Assembly (NCBI GenBank): GCA_022829145.1
Contig: CM040765.1
Location: 11,204,292 to 11,268,291, forward strand
Length of the DNA stretch: 64,000 nt
Reading direction: 5' to 3'
DNA from: Albula goreensis
Taxonomy: Eukaryota > Chordata > Actinopteri > Albuliformes > Albulidae
A model generated the notes under the pieces. It was not told where the DNA came from. It saw only the letters and a program-made list of their open reading frames with translations, and made no database searches. Positions 25,206 to 48,500 of this stretch are shown here, in pieces (the stretch's first letter is position 1; each line of letters begins with the position of its first letter). Both the position numbers and the translations under genes were made by a program.

Positions 25206-27500
25206 AGTGCAAAATAAATCAGACCAAACACCATTCAGATTAAAAGGACCTGATAATCACTGGCATTCAGTAACTTCAGTCATTGATTTCACTTATTTTT
25301 ATTTCATACTTAAAAAAATATACATTCATTAAAATATAGTTGGCATACCATGACCATACAGTGGTTGTTGTCCAGAGAGATTAAAAACCCATTTGATCCA
25401 ATCAGGATAAGAGGGAAATGTTCTTATCAGGGGCTCTAAATAATACCAGATACGTGCCTCAATGAAACCGCAGTACACAGCTTGGTCATATGAGGTCCCC
25501 TTTATCCTTCAGTTCCTCATAGCTTTCCTTTGCAACATGCTGTGTCGCTATATTTTACAGCCTAATAGCTATAATCTGCTCAGAGGTCTAAGATCACCTA
25601 ACCCCCCTGCGACTTCATGCTTATCCCCGAGGCTACCATCACACCACAATGCATGGCAGCCAGGCAGAAAGGAAATCATAGACATTCACACCTGAAAGAC
25701 ACAAAGAAACCAACCTTGCCCATCCCCTCTTTTCTCCAAGTCAAAGATCTCTATCTTAAGAATCTATGACATGCTATCCCACTTGAAATGCCCATTTACT
25801 TTCACTTCCAAGGTCTGCCTGAGTGAACGGCTCACATTATCAGCAGCAGTTACAGAGCTCAAAAATGACTTCCATTCCCAGCCCCTGAAAAGGCAAGTGA
25901 GTTGACCTCCTGGTAAAAGGTATGAGATCAGAGATAAAAGCTATAAAAATGCAGTCTCAGGGATCTGATGGGAATATTGAGGCCAGTGGAAAGGGTGAAT
26001 GGTTTTGCTAGCATGTCTCATCCCTCATGAATCCAGAACAGTGGTGCAGGATGGACCAGAAGCATGAGGGACAAAGAGAAGTGCACTATCAGACAATAAC
26101 TAAGGATATATCATTATCATCCTTTTATCAGATCAGCAGGCTTATTTAATCTATTGATTAGGTGTACCAGTATGAGGTCAAGCAGTATGGGCTTCAGAAT
26201 ATTTGTGGCAAAACAGTATCCTGTTTAGAGGCATGACCACCATGTATTCACCAACACACAATATCATAGCTGTTCAGAAGAGAGCCAGACAGGGTGAGTC
26301 AGGACCCATGGAAACGGACTGACTCATTGAAATACTTTTCAGAATGACCCATTGAATCAGGGTCATATAATGGCCAACTGACTCGTTATCAATATAAAAT
26401 GTCAGGGAGACCAATATTGTGGTGGCTTTTAAAAACTTTTTTTTTTTTTTTTTTTTATAAAGTGTCTGAAACAAACACACTGGTTAATTATTTAGAATGA
26501 CAGCCCTGATCTACAGACAGACAAGCAAAACAATTTCTACCTCCCAAAAAACATTCTCATTTCAAAGCTAGGATGCCTTACAACAAAAATATTAGGCAGT
26601 AAGAGTGCTAAGAAAGTGAGAAAGCCTTCTTCCTGTGGTCCTGAGGTCATGTTAGGGTGATAACGGAGAAATAATGTGAAAAAACAATGACAGGCCCAGG
26701 CAAGATTTCACAGCTAAGCAGCAGAGTTCTGATATCAGCAAGGTCGTCAACAGGGAGCCAATGACAAGAGGCAAATGTAATGTTACTTAGTCTCAGTCAG
26801 TAGCCTTGTATTCATGGGGAGAGGGCTTGGGGGTCAACAGGGTGACTGCTGTTACTCAGCTCACATGTATACCATGCAACACAGTGAAAATTAGCCATAT
26901 AAATGGGTTAGGTGTCACAGGGAAATAATCAGTGCTGAATAGGGAGATACTCAGACTCTGCACATTCAGCCAGTACTGAAACACGCAAACTCCAATGCAC
27001 ACTGGACATTTTGTCTTACTGCCCCAAGGCTGTCCTGAGTTTTAAAAGGTATGACTGATGTTTTCTCCAAGAGCCAATAGCTTGTCTGAATATATTCATG
27101 AGAAAGCCTACTGAGACAGGTTGATGGAGATTTGCAGCTTCTCACTAGCTGTCTGTTTTTCTCTATTTCATACTATTTAATTGTAGAAATAGGTAGTAGC
27201 TTGAACTCCTGAAACCCAGGACAGCTGTGCTGGACTTCAGCACTCGAACAGCTCCCTGTCAGCTCAGCTGCTGTGTTTGGAACTACTGTTTATCCTCATG
27301 CTGTCCACCTTGATGACATTCACCTTGTAAAGGGGTAGAAAATGGTATATGAAAGAATATAAAAATTCTTTACTTCCCTATTTGTCTCACCTTCTGGACT
27401 AAGAGGTTGTTTTGCAAAATCAGGTGGTGTAGTGTGTGGCCGGAGCTAATTCCTGTATATACTGCAGACCTCAGGACCTGGAGTTGAGTAGTGCCGTTTT
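25206..27500. other. Intergenic DNA, no gene seen
   Basis: AT-rich, with a poly(T) tract at 26437-26456. ORFs are short with no recognisable motif. Confidence 0.5.
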
Positions 27501-27514
27501 GCGGCATGGTCTAG

Positions 27515-27750
27515 TCCAGGGGTGGTCAATCTCATTCACAAAAGGCCTTTATGTCCACAGGGTACAAATGGGAACAGTTCTGACTCTAGGTCTGACACTA
27601 ACTTAATCACTTTATCTGGGTTTTGGTTGATTAGTTGTATTAGGTGTTTTCCTGCTTGGTTTAAATGAAAAACCTGCAGTCACATTCTTCAGATAAGATT
27701 AGCTGAACCTATTCTAGTCACTGGGTAAGTGCAGGCCAGGATGTCCCTCA
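27515..27750. repeat. Interspersed repeat of fish type (family not determined)
   Basis: CAGGGGTGGTCAATCTCATTC starts at about 27517 and resembles hAT-type termini. It is followed by text (AAAGGCCTTT, then TTTGGTTGATTAGTTGTATTAGGTGTTTT) typical of a widespread fish repeat. No matching right terminus was found. Confidence 0.35.
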
Positions 27751-30700
27751 AAACTGAGAGGTTGTGAAAGCAGGAACCTGGCTTGTGAAACCACCATGAT
27801 ACAAATGGTGGCATTGAAAGAGGTGCAGTGCTCACCTGAGAACGCCCATCAGTCTCTCTGCAAAATGGGCCTTTATGGCAGAATGGAAATTGTGGCTAAA
27901 AACATAAACCATGCAAAATATTTTATAAAACATATTTAAGCATGGTTTTTCTGATGTGCCAAAGTTGGAGCATCTTGGTTTAAATGCAATGTGTCTCCTC
28001 ATGATTTGGCTCAGTTCAGGGGTTGTCAAGCTTGAGTGGAAAGGGATGGAGCTAAGTAAAGGAGAATCTTACAGGAAAATCAACTGGGACTTGCACATTC
28101 TGAAAACATGAGCCTGGGACAAATAGACTAAAGGACTATGTTACAGTGATATGTGAATAGCTTAAAAAAAGACAGTCAAATGTCAAATAACCATGTCTTG
28201 ACTTGAAAATGAATTGAAACATGATTTTGTGTGTACTAAATGTAGTGAACATAAGTTAATGCAAGCAAATATTGGAACAAATGGACCAGGTGCATTATCT
28301 GTGATTCAATGTGGTTAAGAATACATGAATTGGAAATTATAGGATATTTATAGAAAGACTTCAAAACTGTTGTCCATCAGTGACTTTTGATCGCAGCGCC
28401 TATACAAATTTACAAATGGTTTTTCTTTAAGTGCATTATTTAAAGATTTCTGTGTTGTGTAAGATGTTAGTTTAAGCATTCCCCATTAAAATGTGCAAAC
28501 TGTATGAAGGAGATCTCTACAGATTGCTGTAACTTCTGATGCGTGCTTGTGGAGGTATTCAGGCATCATGTTCTGTTTCTTTCAAACAAGGTACTAATAT
28601 TATGGTATGTAAATGCAAATTGAAAAGATAACGCTGCTGTGTATGAAAGGCTTTGGGCATGAGCAGCACAATGGAAAGTGAGCAGATATCTGAACTAAAA
28701 TAGCTTTGCCTAAACTGATGGTTCCATGTGGTTAAAAATGTGTGATTTAAATATAGTCTTTCAACAACCATAGGCTTGTCAGAGGTGATTTTCGTGCCGT
28801 TTATAAAATGTCTACAGTTTACACAAAAGGTAGTGATGGCCTTGTGCAAGACTAGGGTAAAATGAGTTCACTGTCATTCATAACTGCACAGATTCACAAA
28901 TGTGTCTAAAATATGGATCGGGTAATGTATTACACTGTTATGCTCGCTGTGTTCCAGTTTAGAACATGTTATATTGAATGATCCTGAGTTTCTTGAAATG
29001 AATCTGACATGCATCGTAAGTACAGCTGTCCTATAACTGAGTACCCAGAGCTGCAAAAGTAGTTTAGTACGTCATAATGGGAGCTTAGAGAGTGGGCTAA
29101 ATTCTACAATGAAAAGTTCTCAAAGCAAAGTCCTTTAGATTTTGAATTAAAGTGTTCTATCTACCTCTTAAAAACAGCTGCATATTGTGTAATAACCCAA
29201 GAATAGGATGGCCCCAGGTGCAGAAGTCTAAAGTAGTAACAGGGCAGAGACAGACTTGCACACTTAGCGAAGAAATAGAACAAAAAGTTGAAACTCAGTG
29301 ATTGTACGTAGTGATCGATCACTTCAGGTACATTGTTTGTCAAGAGGCAAGGCGCAAAGTGTAGTCAGCATGATGCTACTTGGAGCTACAAAACAGCATG
29401 TCATCAAGCTAAATAGCACAGTGCAGTGTAGGACACATTTGGGTGGGTTCAGTCAGTTAGGCCTCGTTAGCACACGCTACTGCATACCATATCAGATTAT
29501 CATAAGGTGATAGGCTAAGTTTGCCACCTCTGGACCGACCTGGGTGTATTGCTGGGGAGGGAGGAGGGCAGAAAGAGGGATTAGACTGGTTACATTGCTG
29601 ATTTAGGGTGGGGGATGTTGTTGAGGATGATTAGAAAATGACTACAGCAGTCACAATGATAGGCAATTACCATTAATATTGATACTAAAACAGAGAACAC
29701 TGACAATTCAACCACCATACCAAGACTAAGCTTGGAAGCAATGAAAGAGTCCTGGAAGCACACTGGATAGAAAATATGGTTGGGCTGAATATTGAAGAGG
29801 GCCCTTGGGGGTTTAAAGAAGAGAGTTATAGAGAGCTTGCCAGGTTAAGTGCTTAGTCTAATCAGCTTGGGTCATTTGTTGCTTTGATTCAGTTTGTCAC
29901 TCCTACTTTTCTACCTTTTCCAGTTCTAAAACACATCACCGACTGAGTGGCCTGTTAGGTGACGTTTAGCTGCTGTGTGTAATTAATAAAAATGTAGCGG
30001 ACATGATTCATATACCTCACCCAAAAATGGGGCTTTATTGAGTAATGGACCACATTTAAGGCTGCATCTGGTTTTTTTATATTTACATGATGTTCGAGGG
30101 TATGAAATTTAATGTTTGTTACCTAACTGTCCTGGCAGCTCCATGATCCTCAGTCCAGCTGGTGGGTGACATCAACTGCCGGTCAGATACATTTCAAGTT
30201 TCACTTCATCAGCGAACAACAAATTATCCTTCATAAGCATTAGAGGGTCTGGACTGGGGCAGTGCCACCAGTCGTGCTGCAGTATCACATTAACTTTACT
30301 CACTCTGCCCAAGTCTTGCATAAGACTATAATCACTGTCTATTCAGGTATTTGCTGTCAGCTACAAAACCGTTTTGTGATACTGTAGACAGTAGTGACTT
30401 GACCAATGACATGAACAGTACTGTTTACAGATCTGTGGGCACTCAGAAAGTATTTCAAAATCACGTATTCCTAACCAGACAGATTCACAGATAAAGATGT
30501 AACTACTTCATTTGTTCCTATACCCCAGTATCCTCTCTCATTTATTTGTTCATTTCATTCTAAAACCTTTAGTACATAATTATACTTGTCCCTTAAACAT
30601 ACATTCACTAACTGAGTGAACTCCTGTGTTGAATTTGATAGAGACAGGTAGATGGCTAAAGTTACATACAAAAAGTTGCATTCATGGATACACTTCCCTT

Positions 30701-30880
30701 TCTCATTAGCCAGGCCTTGCACTAAAAAAAAAAAATACACTTCACATTGAAAACATTAAATTGTACATGTGCTGTGCAAAAGAGTGGTTCCATTCAGAAA
30801 ACATACACTCGCCCTGAGAGCATGCGTGTAGACAGAAGGCTTTAGAACAGTGGCAATGCCTATGAACAACGCCCTGACTC
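27750..30880. other. Intergenic DNA, no gene seen
   Basis: No exon-like segment, RNA gene or clear repeat. Many short ORFs of chance length. Confidence 0.45.
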
Positions 30881-30898
30881 TTGGTTGGTGCACATCAG

Positions 30899-30922
30899 AC
30901 CGTTATGAACGTTTTAACGGTC
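30899..30922. promoter_or_regulatory. Inverted pair of MYB-type sites
   Basis: GACCGTTA at 30899-30906 and its complement TAACGGTC at 30915-30922. Both contain the MYB core YAACGG. It lies in a CpG-richer block about 1.6 kb upstream of pfkfb3. Candidate only. Confidence 0.25.
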
Positions 30923-31901
30923 AAAAAGCTCACTGCAGGCCACATCGTAAAGCTTGAAAAACAATATTCTCTGGAGTTGGCAAAACGATAAAAAAACGCT
31001 GTGTCCAGGCTAAAGCGAAGCGCAGACGGCGCTTCACGCTTGAGTCAGGCACGTAATATGATACTTCCCTGCTACTTCTGCGTGCAACAGTAATAGTCCA
31101 GCTTGACTTTAAATACCACCGAATCGCTGCGTGCTTTCAGAAGTCTTCAAACGAAACAAGACCCGACTGAAATAAATCATGTCTAAATTAATTTCCCCTG
31201 AAATTATTACAAATAACCAAAGATTATTCATTTTAATTACACAGGAGTATCATTTATGCAGAACAGAGAGGTTCTGTACATTTTTTGTTTTGTGGTGAAA
31301 TAGTTATTAAGCAGACATAACGGCAGCATTTCCAAAATTGAGCAGTACTTTAGAATATTTACAAATATTACAGTTACTGTAATGTTCCTCTCTCGTGAGC
31401 CTTTCTACTTCATCTTTTGTATTACTTTGCAATATTCATTTTAGTGTATCCAAGGATGTCTCCATATTTAGAAAATGAGAAGTGCTAATTCTGACAACTC
31501 AATGTCCTTCTTATATGTAAAAGTAACACCATACATCACGCAAGCTGTAACTATACGAACGCATAAATCTGTTGCATGTGGAAGCTATTTCAACGTTTTT
31601 TGTGTACTGAGTACACAAAGTTCTACCCTATATACTGTAAAATCAGTCGTGCATTTTGTAACTCAGATGCTGTAAAAAATCAAAACCTGTCATTTTAAAT
31701 CACAAATATTTTACATTTATTTTGAATGACGGCAGCTGACATCAAAATTCAAAATGCATCTAGACACAAAAATTGCCAATGAAACGGACCGATTGTTTTG
31801 GGTAAAAGATTATCCAAGAAGGGCGATTTGTCAGTATTAAACATTTTCATTTTGACTTTTCTCGAGCCTATGAGATGTTTTCTCTGCAGACGCCCGATTC
31901 T

Positions 31902-31990
31902 GCACGTGCACCAGGGATGCCCATTTCCCCCCCAAGCACTGATACCAATCTCCGACAGTGAGGGTCATGCTGAGTTATATGAGAGACGTG
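31902..31990 (+). promoter_or_regulatory. Two candidate hypoxia-response cores upstream of pfkfb3
   Basis: GCACGTGC at 31902-31909 (RCGTG on both strands, also an E-box) and ACGTGC at 31986-31991. Human PFKFB3 is a known HIF-1 target with paired RCGTG sites in its promoter. Here the cores are about 80 bp apart, unlike the human close pair. Candidates only. Confidence 0.3.
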
Positions 31991-32161
31991 CTCCTCGACA
32001 TTCTCTCATCCTTTATTTCTTAGAAGTTTTTTTAATATTCGTTTATTAAAATCAAGTTTAATCATATGTTCAATTATAGGTTGTGCATAAGGTTAATGGC
32101 AAACTGCAGCATCACCTTCTCCACAGGGCGGCGCACCATTCAATGCTGCTGAACTATAAGG

Positions 32162-32218
32162 CCAATACACGCCTATTGGAGGGCGTCATGACTGTCACGT
32201 TGGTTCAGTGTTTAAATA
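32162..32218 (+). promoter_or_regulatory. Candidate pfkfb3 core promoter: paired CCAAT boxes and TATA-like element
   Basis: CCAAT at 32162-32166 faces an inverted ATTGG at 32175-32179. A TATA-like TTTAAATA follows at 32211-32218. The start codon is at 32536, which would leave a 5' UTR of about 300 nt with transcription starting near 32240. Confidence 0.45.
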
Positions 32219-32535
32219 CAGGATCTAGGACGCACTTTCAGAGATTATACCGGCACAGACCAAAAGCAGCCCGTGTTACAAGGGTATTACACAAGAGAGA
32301 TTTCTGATACACAGAGAGTTTGTCACTGGATTCGGAAAAAAAGCCACCAGTAACAGTCTCTGAAAAGCAAGTGGACACAAACTATAGAATATAGGCCTAT
32401 GTATTTGGCGTATCTCGTAGCAAGACGACTATCAGTACGGGCAACTACCTGACGTTGAAGGCAGATTGCTTTTGCTGGGACTAATCTAAATTATATTTTA
32501 TTAGTTCTTCTATTTCGGTCATCATTCAACAAGGA

Positions 32536-42061
<9,526 letters not shown>

Positions 42062-42440
42062 GGCAGCGCCTTTAGCCCAGGAAGTGATGTCACAAAGGGG
42101 GGCATTGATTTTTCCTAATTGGCTGGCTTGGCTTTGTCTCATGGATCTTAGTGGGGACTGAGCACTGCCGTGTGCACTGCAGAGCGATCTCTGCTTCTCA
42201 CAGTTGTGTAAATGAATGTCCAGCCACTGTAATCTGTAAGTGCTTATAGTACACACATTCTTCTACTGTAAATACATGACAAAACATGTTAATAGTGTAC
42301 TATTAACAGACTGTAAATAGTGTACAGGTGGGATGAGGGAAGTTTTTAATTTGTAAAAAAGACACATTTTAGAGTACAATATAAACTACTAATAAATTGA
42401 TTTTCCCTGTTTAAAAATAAAAGCAGAGTATGTTGTAGAT
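42062..42440 (+). other. pfkfb3: pfkfb3 proximal 3' UTR with polyadenylation signals
   Basis: AATAAA at 42391-42396 and 42416-42421 mark a likely proximal mRNA end near 42440. Further signals at 43116-43121 and near 44480 could serve longer 3' UTRs. Confidence 0.5.
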
Positions 42441-45400
42441 TCTCAGAAGTTCTAAATGAAATGAATTGTAAGCTGAATGCAGTTTTCCCCTGTAAAAAGT
42501 GAGTTCTCAGCTTCAGGCAAGAGGAACATTATGTTTCTGGAAGCTCTGTACGCGTCAAGTTGTTTGTTTAAACGCTAAATTCACTTCATTTAGGAGAAAA
42601 TCCAATGGGATGTTTTTCACACCTCTCAGAGCGCTCTGTCAACATGTTCATAATTTCCCTTGACTGTACAACGGCAACACCTGGTGTGATAAGACAGTAT
42701 GGAATGTTTAAGTCCCCAAACCTGTTTGTTCCAAAAAGAACTGGATAGAACCAGTTCATCTAATTGACTCACATATGCTTACAATGGCTTCTGCTCACCA
42801 AAGTTTAGAATTATATAGAGGTGCACCTTACCTATGGAAATCTGGGAAACTTAAAATTGCACCAAAGACTAAAAAATGTGCTGATGTTGCTAAAAATGTC
42901 AAAAAAATGTTGCTAAAAAAATTAATGTTAAAATTGTTGGTACTACATATTGAGTCCTGAGAATGTAAATTTAGCTGTGTAAAAGAACACCAATGTGGAC
43001 AGAATAGTGCTGCAAGACAATGTGGACAGAATATTGCTACAAGACAACACAGGAAATTATGGTATGCCATAGCTCTGTGTGCGTTTATTATATGTAAAGA
43101 TTTTCAAACATTGCAAATAAAACAACTGACCTGACACTGAGTTTTCTTGTGGCCGTACCTGGTTTCATGAAGCAGTGTACATTGCAGATTTATTTTATGA
43201 CCAAACAATTTATTTTATAATTCAGTTTTTGGTCTGTGAGTGCTGACAGGATAGGGGAGAAGCTGTCAGCAGTTGTTGTGACATTGTAACAGGGTAAGAT
43301 TTACAAACTGTAGATCCTTTCATATTTGCAAAAAATGTACTTTTATATGATTATATTTTGCAGAATATTTCAGACAGAAATAGCCAATTGTGGTATGTTT
43401 ACACTGTATGTCAAATTTTGATTTTATTTGAGAAGTTGCATGTTATTCATAACATAACAGATACTTATATAAGATGGGGAAAAAAGTATAAACCAGGAAG
43501 ACTTTTGTGTTTGTGTGTGCTGTTGATTGGTGTTGTGACTGTAATCATGATGATGTTGAAGAATTGTCGGGGTTTGAGAGTGTGTTCTCGTTTTGTGTTC
43601 AGACCGAATGGTGGGGGAGTTGAGAAGCGTTGTGATTTGCATGTAGTTGCCCTGTTTCGGTCAGTAGGAGTGGTGTGACCTTCCCTCAGTGCCTAGTGCT
43701 TCCTCTGCACAGTCATTGCTGCTTCCTTATAATGACCTCCTGTGATCACTGAGAGAGGAGGACAGCTTTGAGACTCATATCTCTCTTATCTGCACATAGA
43801 CTGCTCTGGCAGCATCTATTCCTGTCTTATTTTACAACTTAAATAATGTATTTTATATCACCTATCATACCATTTATTTTTGTTGCTTTTTTTTCTTCCT
43901 TGGTTTGGTGTCATGTAATAAGTATTATAGAATGTGTTTGAAATGAGGGTTTTGCACGTTCATGCTAAGTCTAACATAATCAAAGGTACCTGGTTGCTTG
44001 CAATAGTATTTCCTTTATGATTGGTTGCACTAAATTCAAGTGGAAACAAACGCACTGTATGGCTTTTATGAAAGAAACTATTGCACAGCAAACAGGTTGT
44101 TGAAAGATCTGGCATTCATTGTTTAAGTGAATTTTGACATGCACTTTACTCAGTTGTGATTGGCTGAATATATATATGTTAACGTAGCGTAAATTGCACA
44201 CCAGAGATTGATCACGCTGTTTAATGACCATGTTGTTTGTACCAATGGCAGTAATTGTTCAAGGATGTGGAGGTTCATTTTTAATTTTCCTCTCATACTT
44301 GAATTGTGTTTTGTTGAAAGTGCAGGTTGATCTGTTTATTTGGATGTAAATGTTGAAAACACTCACTGGAGACTTGTTTCATCTTATGTACACATGAGTT
44401 AATCAATGAATGAAGAGGTATGGGGTATGCATTACAAATGTGTATATATGTTTCAGTTGGTGTAACAATACATGATCCCAATAAAAACAGTAAATTAAAT
44501 GCTATCCAGTGCATAGATTTTGGTCATAGCTATTCATTTCATTTACTAGTGTGATATGTGGTATAGTTTTGCTTTTTTCCTGCATTTCCCTGGCTCTGTA
44601 AGTGGCCTGTCCACATTAATTTGAGCATGCACAGGAAGTGAACGAAAAGCGGAAATTCTAAAAGTCGCTATTATACCACCACCATTTTTCACGAGCCTGG
44701 CAGCTCTCATTGTAGTTTGAAATTGTTTAGCCAGCTAATGTGTGGTTTTTGCGCAATGTATTTTCATATTAACACATACACATGACATAACAATCTTTGT
44801 GTATTCACCGCCATCTACTGATGTACTTTTTTGTTGATGTCCAACCCTAGGACATCTCCTCAGACACTTGCTCATAAAATAGAAGTGACTTCAGTGGTTC
44901 GGTCACTGCCTACCCAACTACACCAACTATCACTCCTCTTTAGATGTCAGTGTGCAGTGTGGTCTGAACATGGAGAGTGGCTTACCTGCCATACCACTCC
45001 TACCTATGAATAGGTAAGCACTATAGCTATTCTCAGTATAATTGCACTGGTATGTTTGTTGAAATGTACATCAACCACACCATGCTGAAAATAAATCCAA
45101 AGTATATTAACCAGGATTAAAACTGAATTCCATTGAGATCAACTTACATATGCACACACCACTGCTACAGCACTGTCATCTACAGCACTGCCATACCTAA
45201 AGGGTTTTCATATGTGTACAAGCTGTGTTCTTCTAATGTATGAGCCATACTGTCACTGACTGAGAGGAGCTAGTGCCCCAGATTGCTCCGGGTATGCAGT
45301 GTGAGTTCTCCCCTGCCTCTGGCCTGTCTAGACAGGGCATTTCTCTGCCCCACATTCAGTGTGTGGTGGATTATCTCTGAACGTGCTGACCTTCCACCTA

Positions 45401-45500
45401 TACTTCCTGAGATCTGATTGGCCAAAGGACCGAATCACAAGTGATTCAGCTGCCAACAAAAGAAAACATATTTATTATAGTTCAGCAGTTTTGATCCAAA
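42441..45500. other. Distal 3' UTR or intergenic DNA, no gene seen
   Basis: AT-rich with extra AATAAA signals and a good CTCF-like motif at 44808-44821. No coding exon supported. Confidence 0.45.
44808..44821 (-). promoter_or_regulatory. CTCF-like motif, reverse orientation
   Basis: On the minus strand this reads TCAGTAGATGGCGG, matching the CTCF core CCASYAGRKGGCRS except at the first base and including the strong AGATGGCG centre. It faces the forward motif at 21146, with pfkfb3 between them. Confidence 0.4.
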
Positions 45501-48500
45501 CTTAGTTGACCGTGGGCAAAAGAGGCTGGTGTGGGAGCAGGATTTTGTTCTTGAAGCTGTGGTACTATAAAAGCCTGCACACTTACTGGTCTCTTCAGAT
45601 AAGGCTTGCTACCCCTTAAGTAGACTCACAACTCTTGACAAATGACCATAAGCCTGTAGGGTATGACAGACATGATATTACACTACGAAAAGGGAATCAT
45701 GACTGAGCAGTGTTTGTTCAGTAGGTAACCATGGTGATAGTGCTGAGGAGATTCACTGCCTCCTTTGGCAGTGGCTTTGTGTGGACGCATTGAAGCTGAG
45801 TCTAAATACAGGGCGTGACCGGCTCTTTTGTCCTTTGTGGAAAAGGGAAGGAAACAGAACTAGAATACAGTTCTTTTTCTTGGTACCGGGCATTTACTGA
45901 GATAACAATAAAAAAGGTGAGCATTTTGTTGCTCTCCAAAGGGCTACAGTTTCAATGTACTCGTTTCTCTGTATTCTAGGTTTGGTCAGTTCCACTTAAC
46001 CGCACCTTCTGCAGATGCTGTAGTTTTAAGATAGATCATCCCTAACTCTTCGAACATTTGGTTCTTTAATAGGAGTTCTGACTGCATGCGAAATTCTGTG
46101 TCATAAACCCTGATTCAATACCAGGATATGTGTGAGAGGGAGCCACTCACTGCAGCCCTACTTTAGCTAGCTTTCAGAGGTAACTCTGACGTAATGTTTC
46201 TATCGACACTGTGTTTTATTTAGAATTGATTGATACTGTTTGTTTTTATAGTTTTTTTTTAAACCTATAAATAAACCTATAAATAGACTGTTGTGACTAT
46301 TTCCTATAGGCAAAACCAGTTCCCAGTTAACTAAAGCGGAAATCAAATACCTAAGATGTGAGCCATTTAATTCCAGGAGCTGTTCTTTATTGTTATCAGT
46401 AACAAGGAAAGCAGGAGCAGATTGCAGATAAGTACAGCAGTAACAATAATAAGGGCAAGGGCAAACATCCTGTCCCAATGTCCTTCAGTTGCACATAATT
46501 GCTTTTTTTTGCATCTTTTCCATTTATTCATCTCTGATTGAAACCAGACTTCTGTTGACCCTCTAAAGCAAGCAGTGAGGCTAAGGCTTCCATCCTTCAT
46601 TGGGCTGCCCTTGTGAAGGTGTTTGTGAAGTCTTCTGGAAAAATATGTGACTCAAGGCTAGTCTCAGTCTCTGGCGGGTTGAGAGGTCTGATTCAGGATT
46701 GGCAGGGCGGTGACCCGTTCCTCCACCAACAGCGTGCCTGTGTACCAGTCAGCATGTGCACCCTGTTAGGCTGGTTCCACAGAAGTCACATGACCACAGC
46801 AGTCCAGAAGAGGAGGTCATGTCTGAGGAATGGCTTGAGAAAAACAGTACACAGTCACATGGCCTGTGGGCTTTTTATGAGTTTTCTTTTTCCAGCTACT
46901 TGCATTCTGTTTCCTCCAAATTTCTGAAGTATATAGCCTGAAGTCTTTAGTATTTCCAGGTAAACAACACTTTTATTGGGAATGAGCCCAAATGTCTGGC
47001 TGTGTCATTGGTTCTGAATTTAGTTCAAGTTGTAATTAATTTACTGATTTATTTAATCGAAATTGTTGTGAATACAGTAGGAAATAAAAAAAACAAACAA
47101 CTGCAATGGAAATGGAAGTGATTTCCTTAGCCAAACCCCTTTATTGGGCCCTAAGTTATCAGCTGATCAGCTGAGTGATTCATTGCTTCAGTATTTCCCC
47201 AACCTTCTTGAGCTTGTGAGTCAGTTTAATATTTACTTCCTGTTGAGGGTTAACTTGCCTTGGTGTACACATTGTGCCTTCGCACAATAATGAATAAACA
47301 GAAATGCATCTGACCACTGAGCATGGCTATACAGGCTGTAATGAGGGAACCATCTAGATTCCCAGAAGTAGTTGTATGTTTTTCATTCGCCATCCATTAT
47401 CAGAACAAAACCAAAATCAGCTCACATTATTTGTTGTTTCTGTAAATATAGTAATCCTGCATGAAATAAAAATACCTTACGCAATAATACTATATCCTGC
47501 CCTCAAAGACGGCTTAGCTCTGGGCTCTGAACTTTCAGGTCACCACAGGTAACAGAAAGTGGATTGAAGCTTGGCTTAGTCTTACTGGAGGCAGTGAGAG
47601 GGCAGTGAAGTAAGTGGCAGGGCAGTGTGTGAGTCCTGGTATAACCTAGGGGTTTATAGAAGGCAGAAATGAGCTGGACTTCTCTGTCAGTGAAATAATA
47701 TTTGAGTCAGAGCACTCTGACTTTTGGCTGAAATCTTCTGCCAGGAATGGCAAAGTATTGTCAAAGTTGGGACTCATGTAGGCCCATTTATTAAGGTCTT
47801 CAGCAGTTATAATTGTATTTAGACAACAGATGGAGATTTTACCAAGTTGTTACTATCATAACCGATTGTTGTCCATTCATTTAGTAGTCCACATCAGCCA
47901 ACAACATTATGTTAAGTGGCAGAGAAAGATACAGGAGATCCAGAATCAAAACAGATTTGGTGCTCACAGATCTCAGATAGTTGAGGCAGATATGATTGAA
48001 AAATATTTAAACAGGTCCTTTCTCAGACTGTGCTGGAAGATTCCAGGCAATCAGCTATGCTGGCGGTAGTAGGAAGGTCATTCCACCTGAAATGGGAAGG
48101 AACATGACCAAACAGAGGTACTGTTCTGAGAGAGGATGACAAGGCAACCGGATGGTACAGAGTGAGACTGTTAAGCTGGACTGTAAGGTTTGATTATGGA
48201 CTGTTTGTGGGAAGGATTATTTTTCCTTATTGCCTCATAGACATTGACCAGAGATTTGTATTTTATAATGGCAGTACTTGGTAACCGGTGGAGGACATGT
48301 CTTGTGTGCATTTTGTCTGACTGTAGACCAGGCGGTCAGGCACCATCTGGTTGTAGCAGGATGCAATAGATTGTTTTGGTAAAATTTGGGCAAGGCAGAG
48401 GTTCAGGAATGTGTCTCGGTGTCTGAATTTCTGGCATATCTCTTTGCATTGGATGACGGTTGAAGTTATTTCAGGCTTGCAGTCAAGAAAGAAAGAAAGA

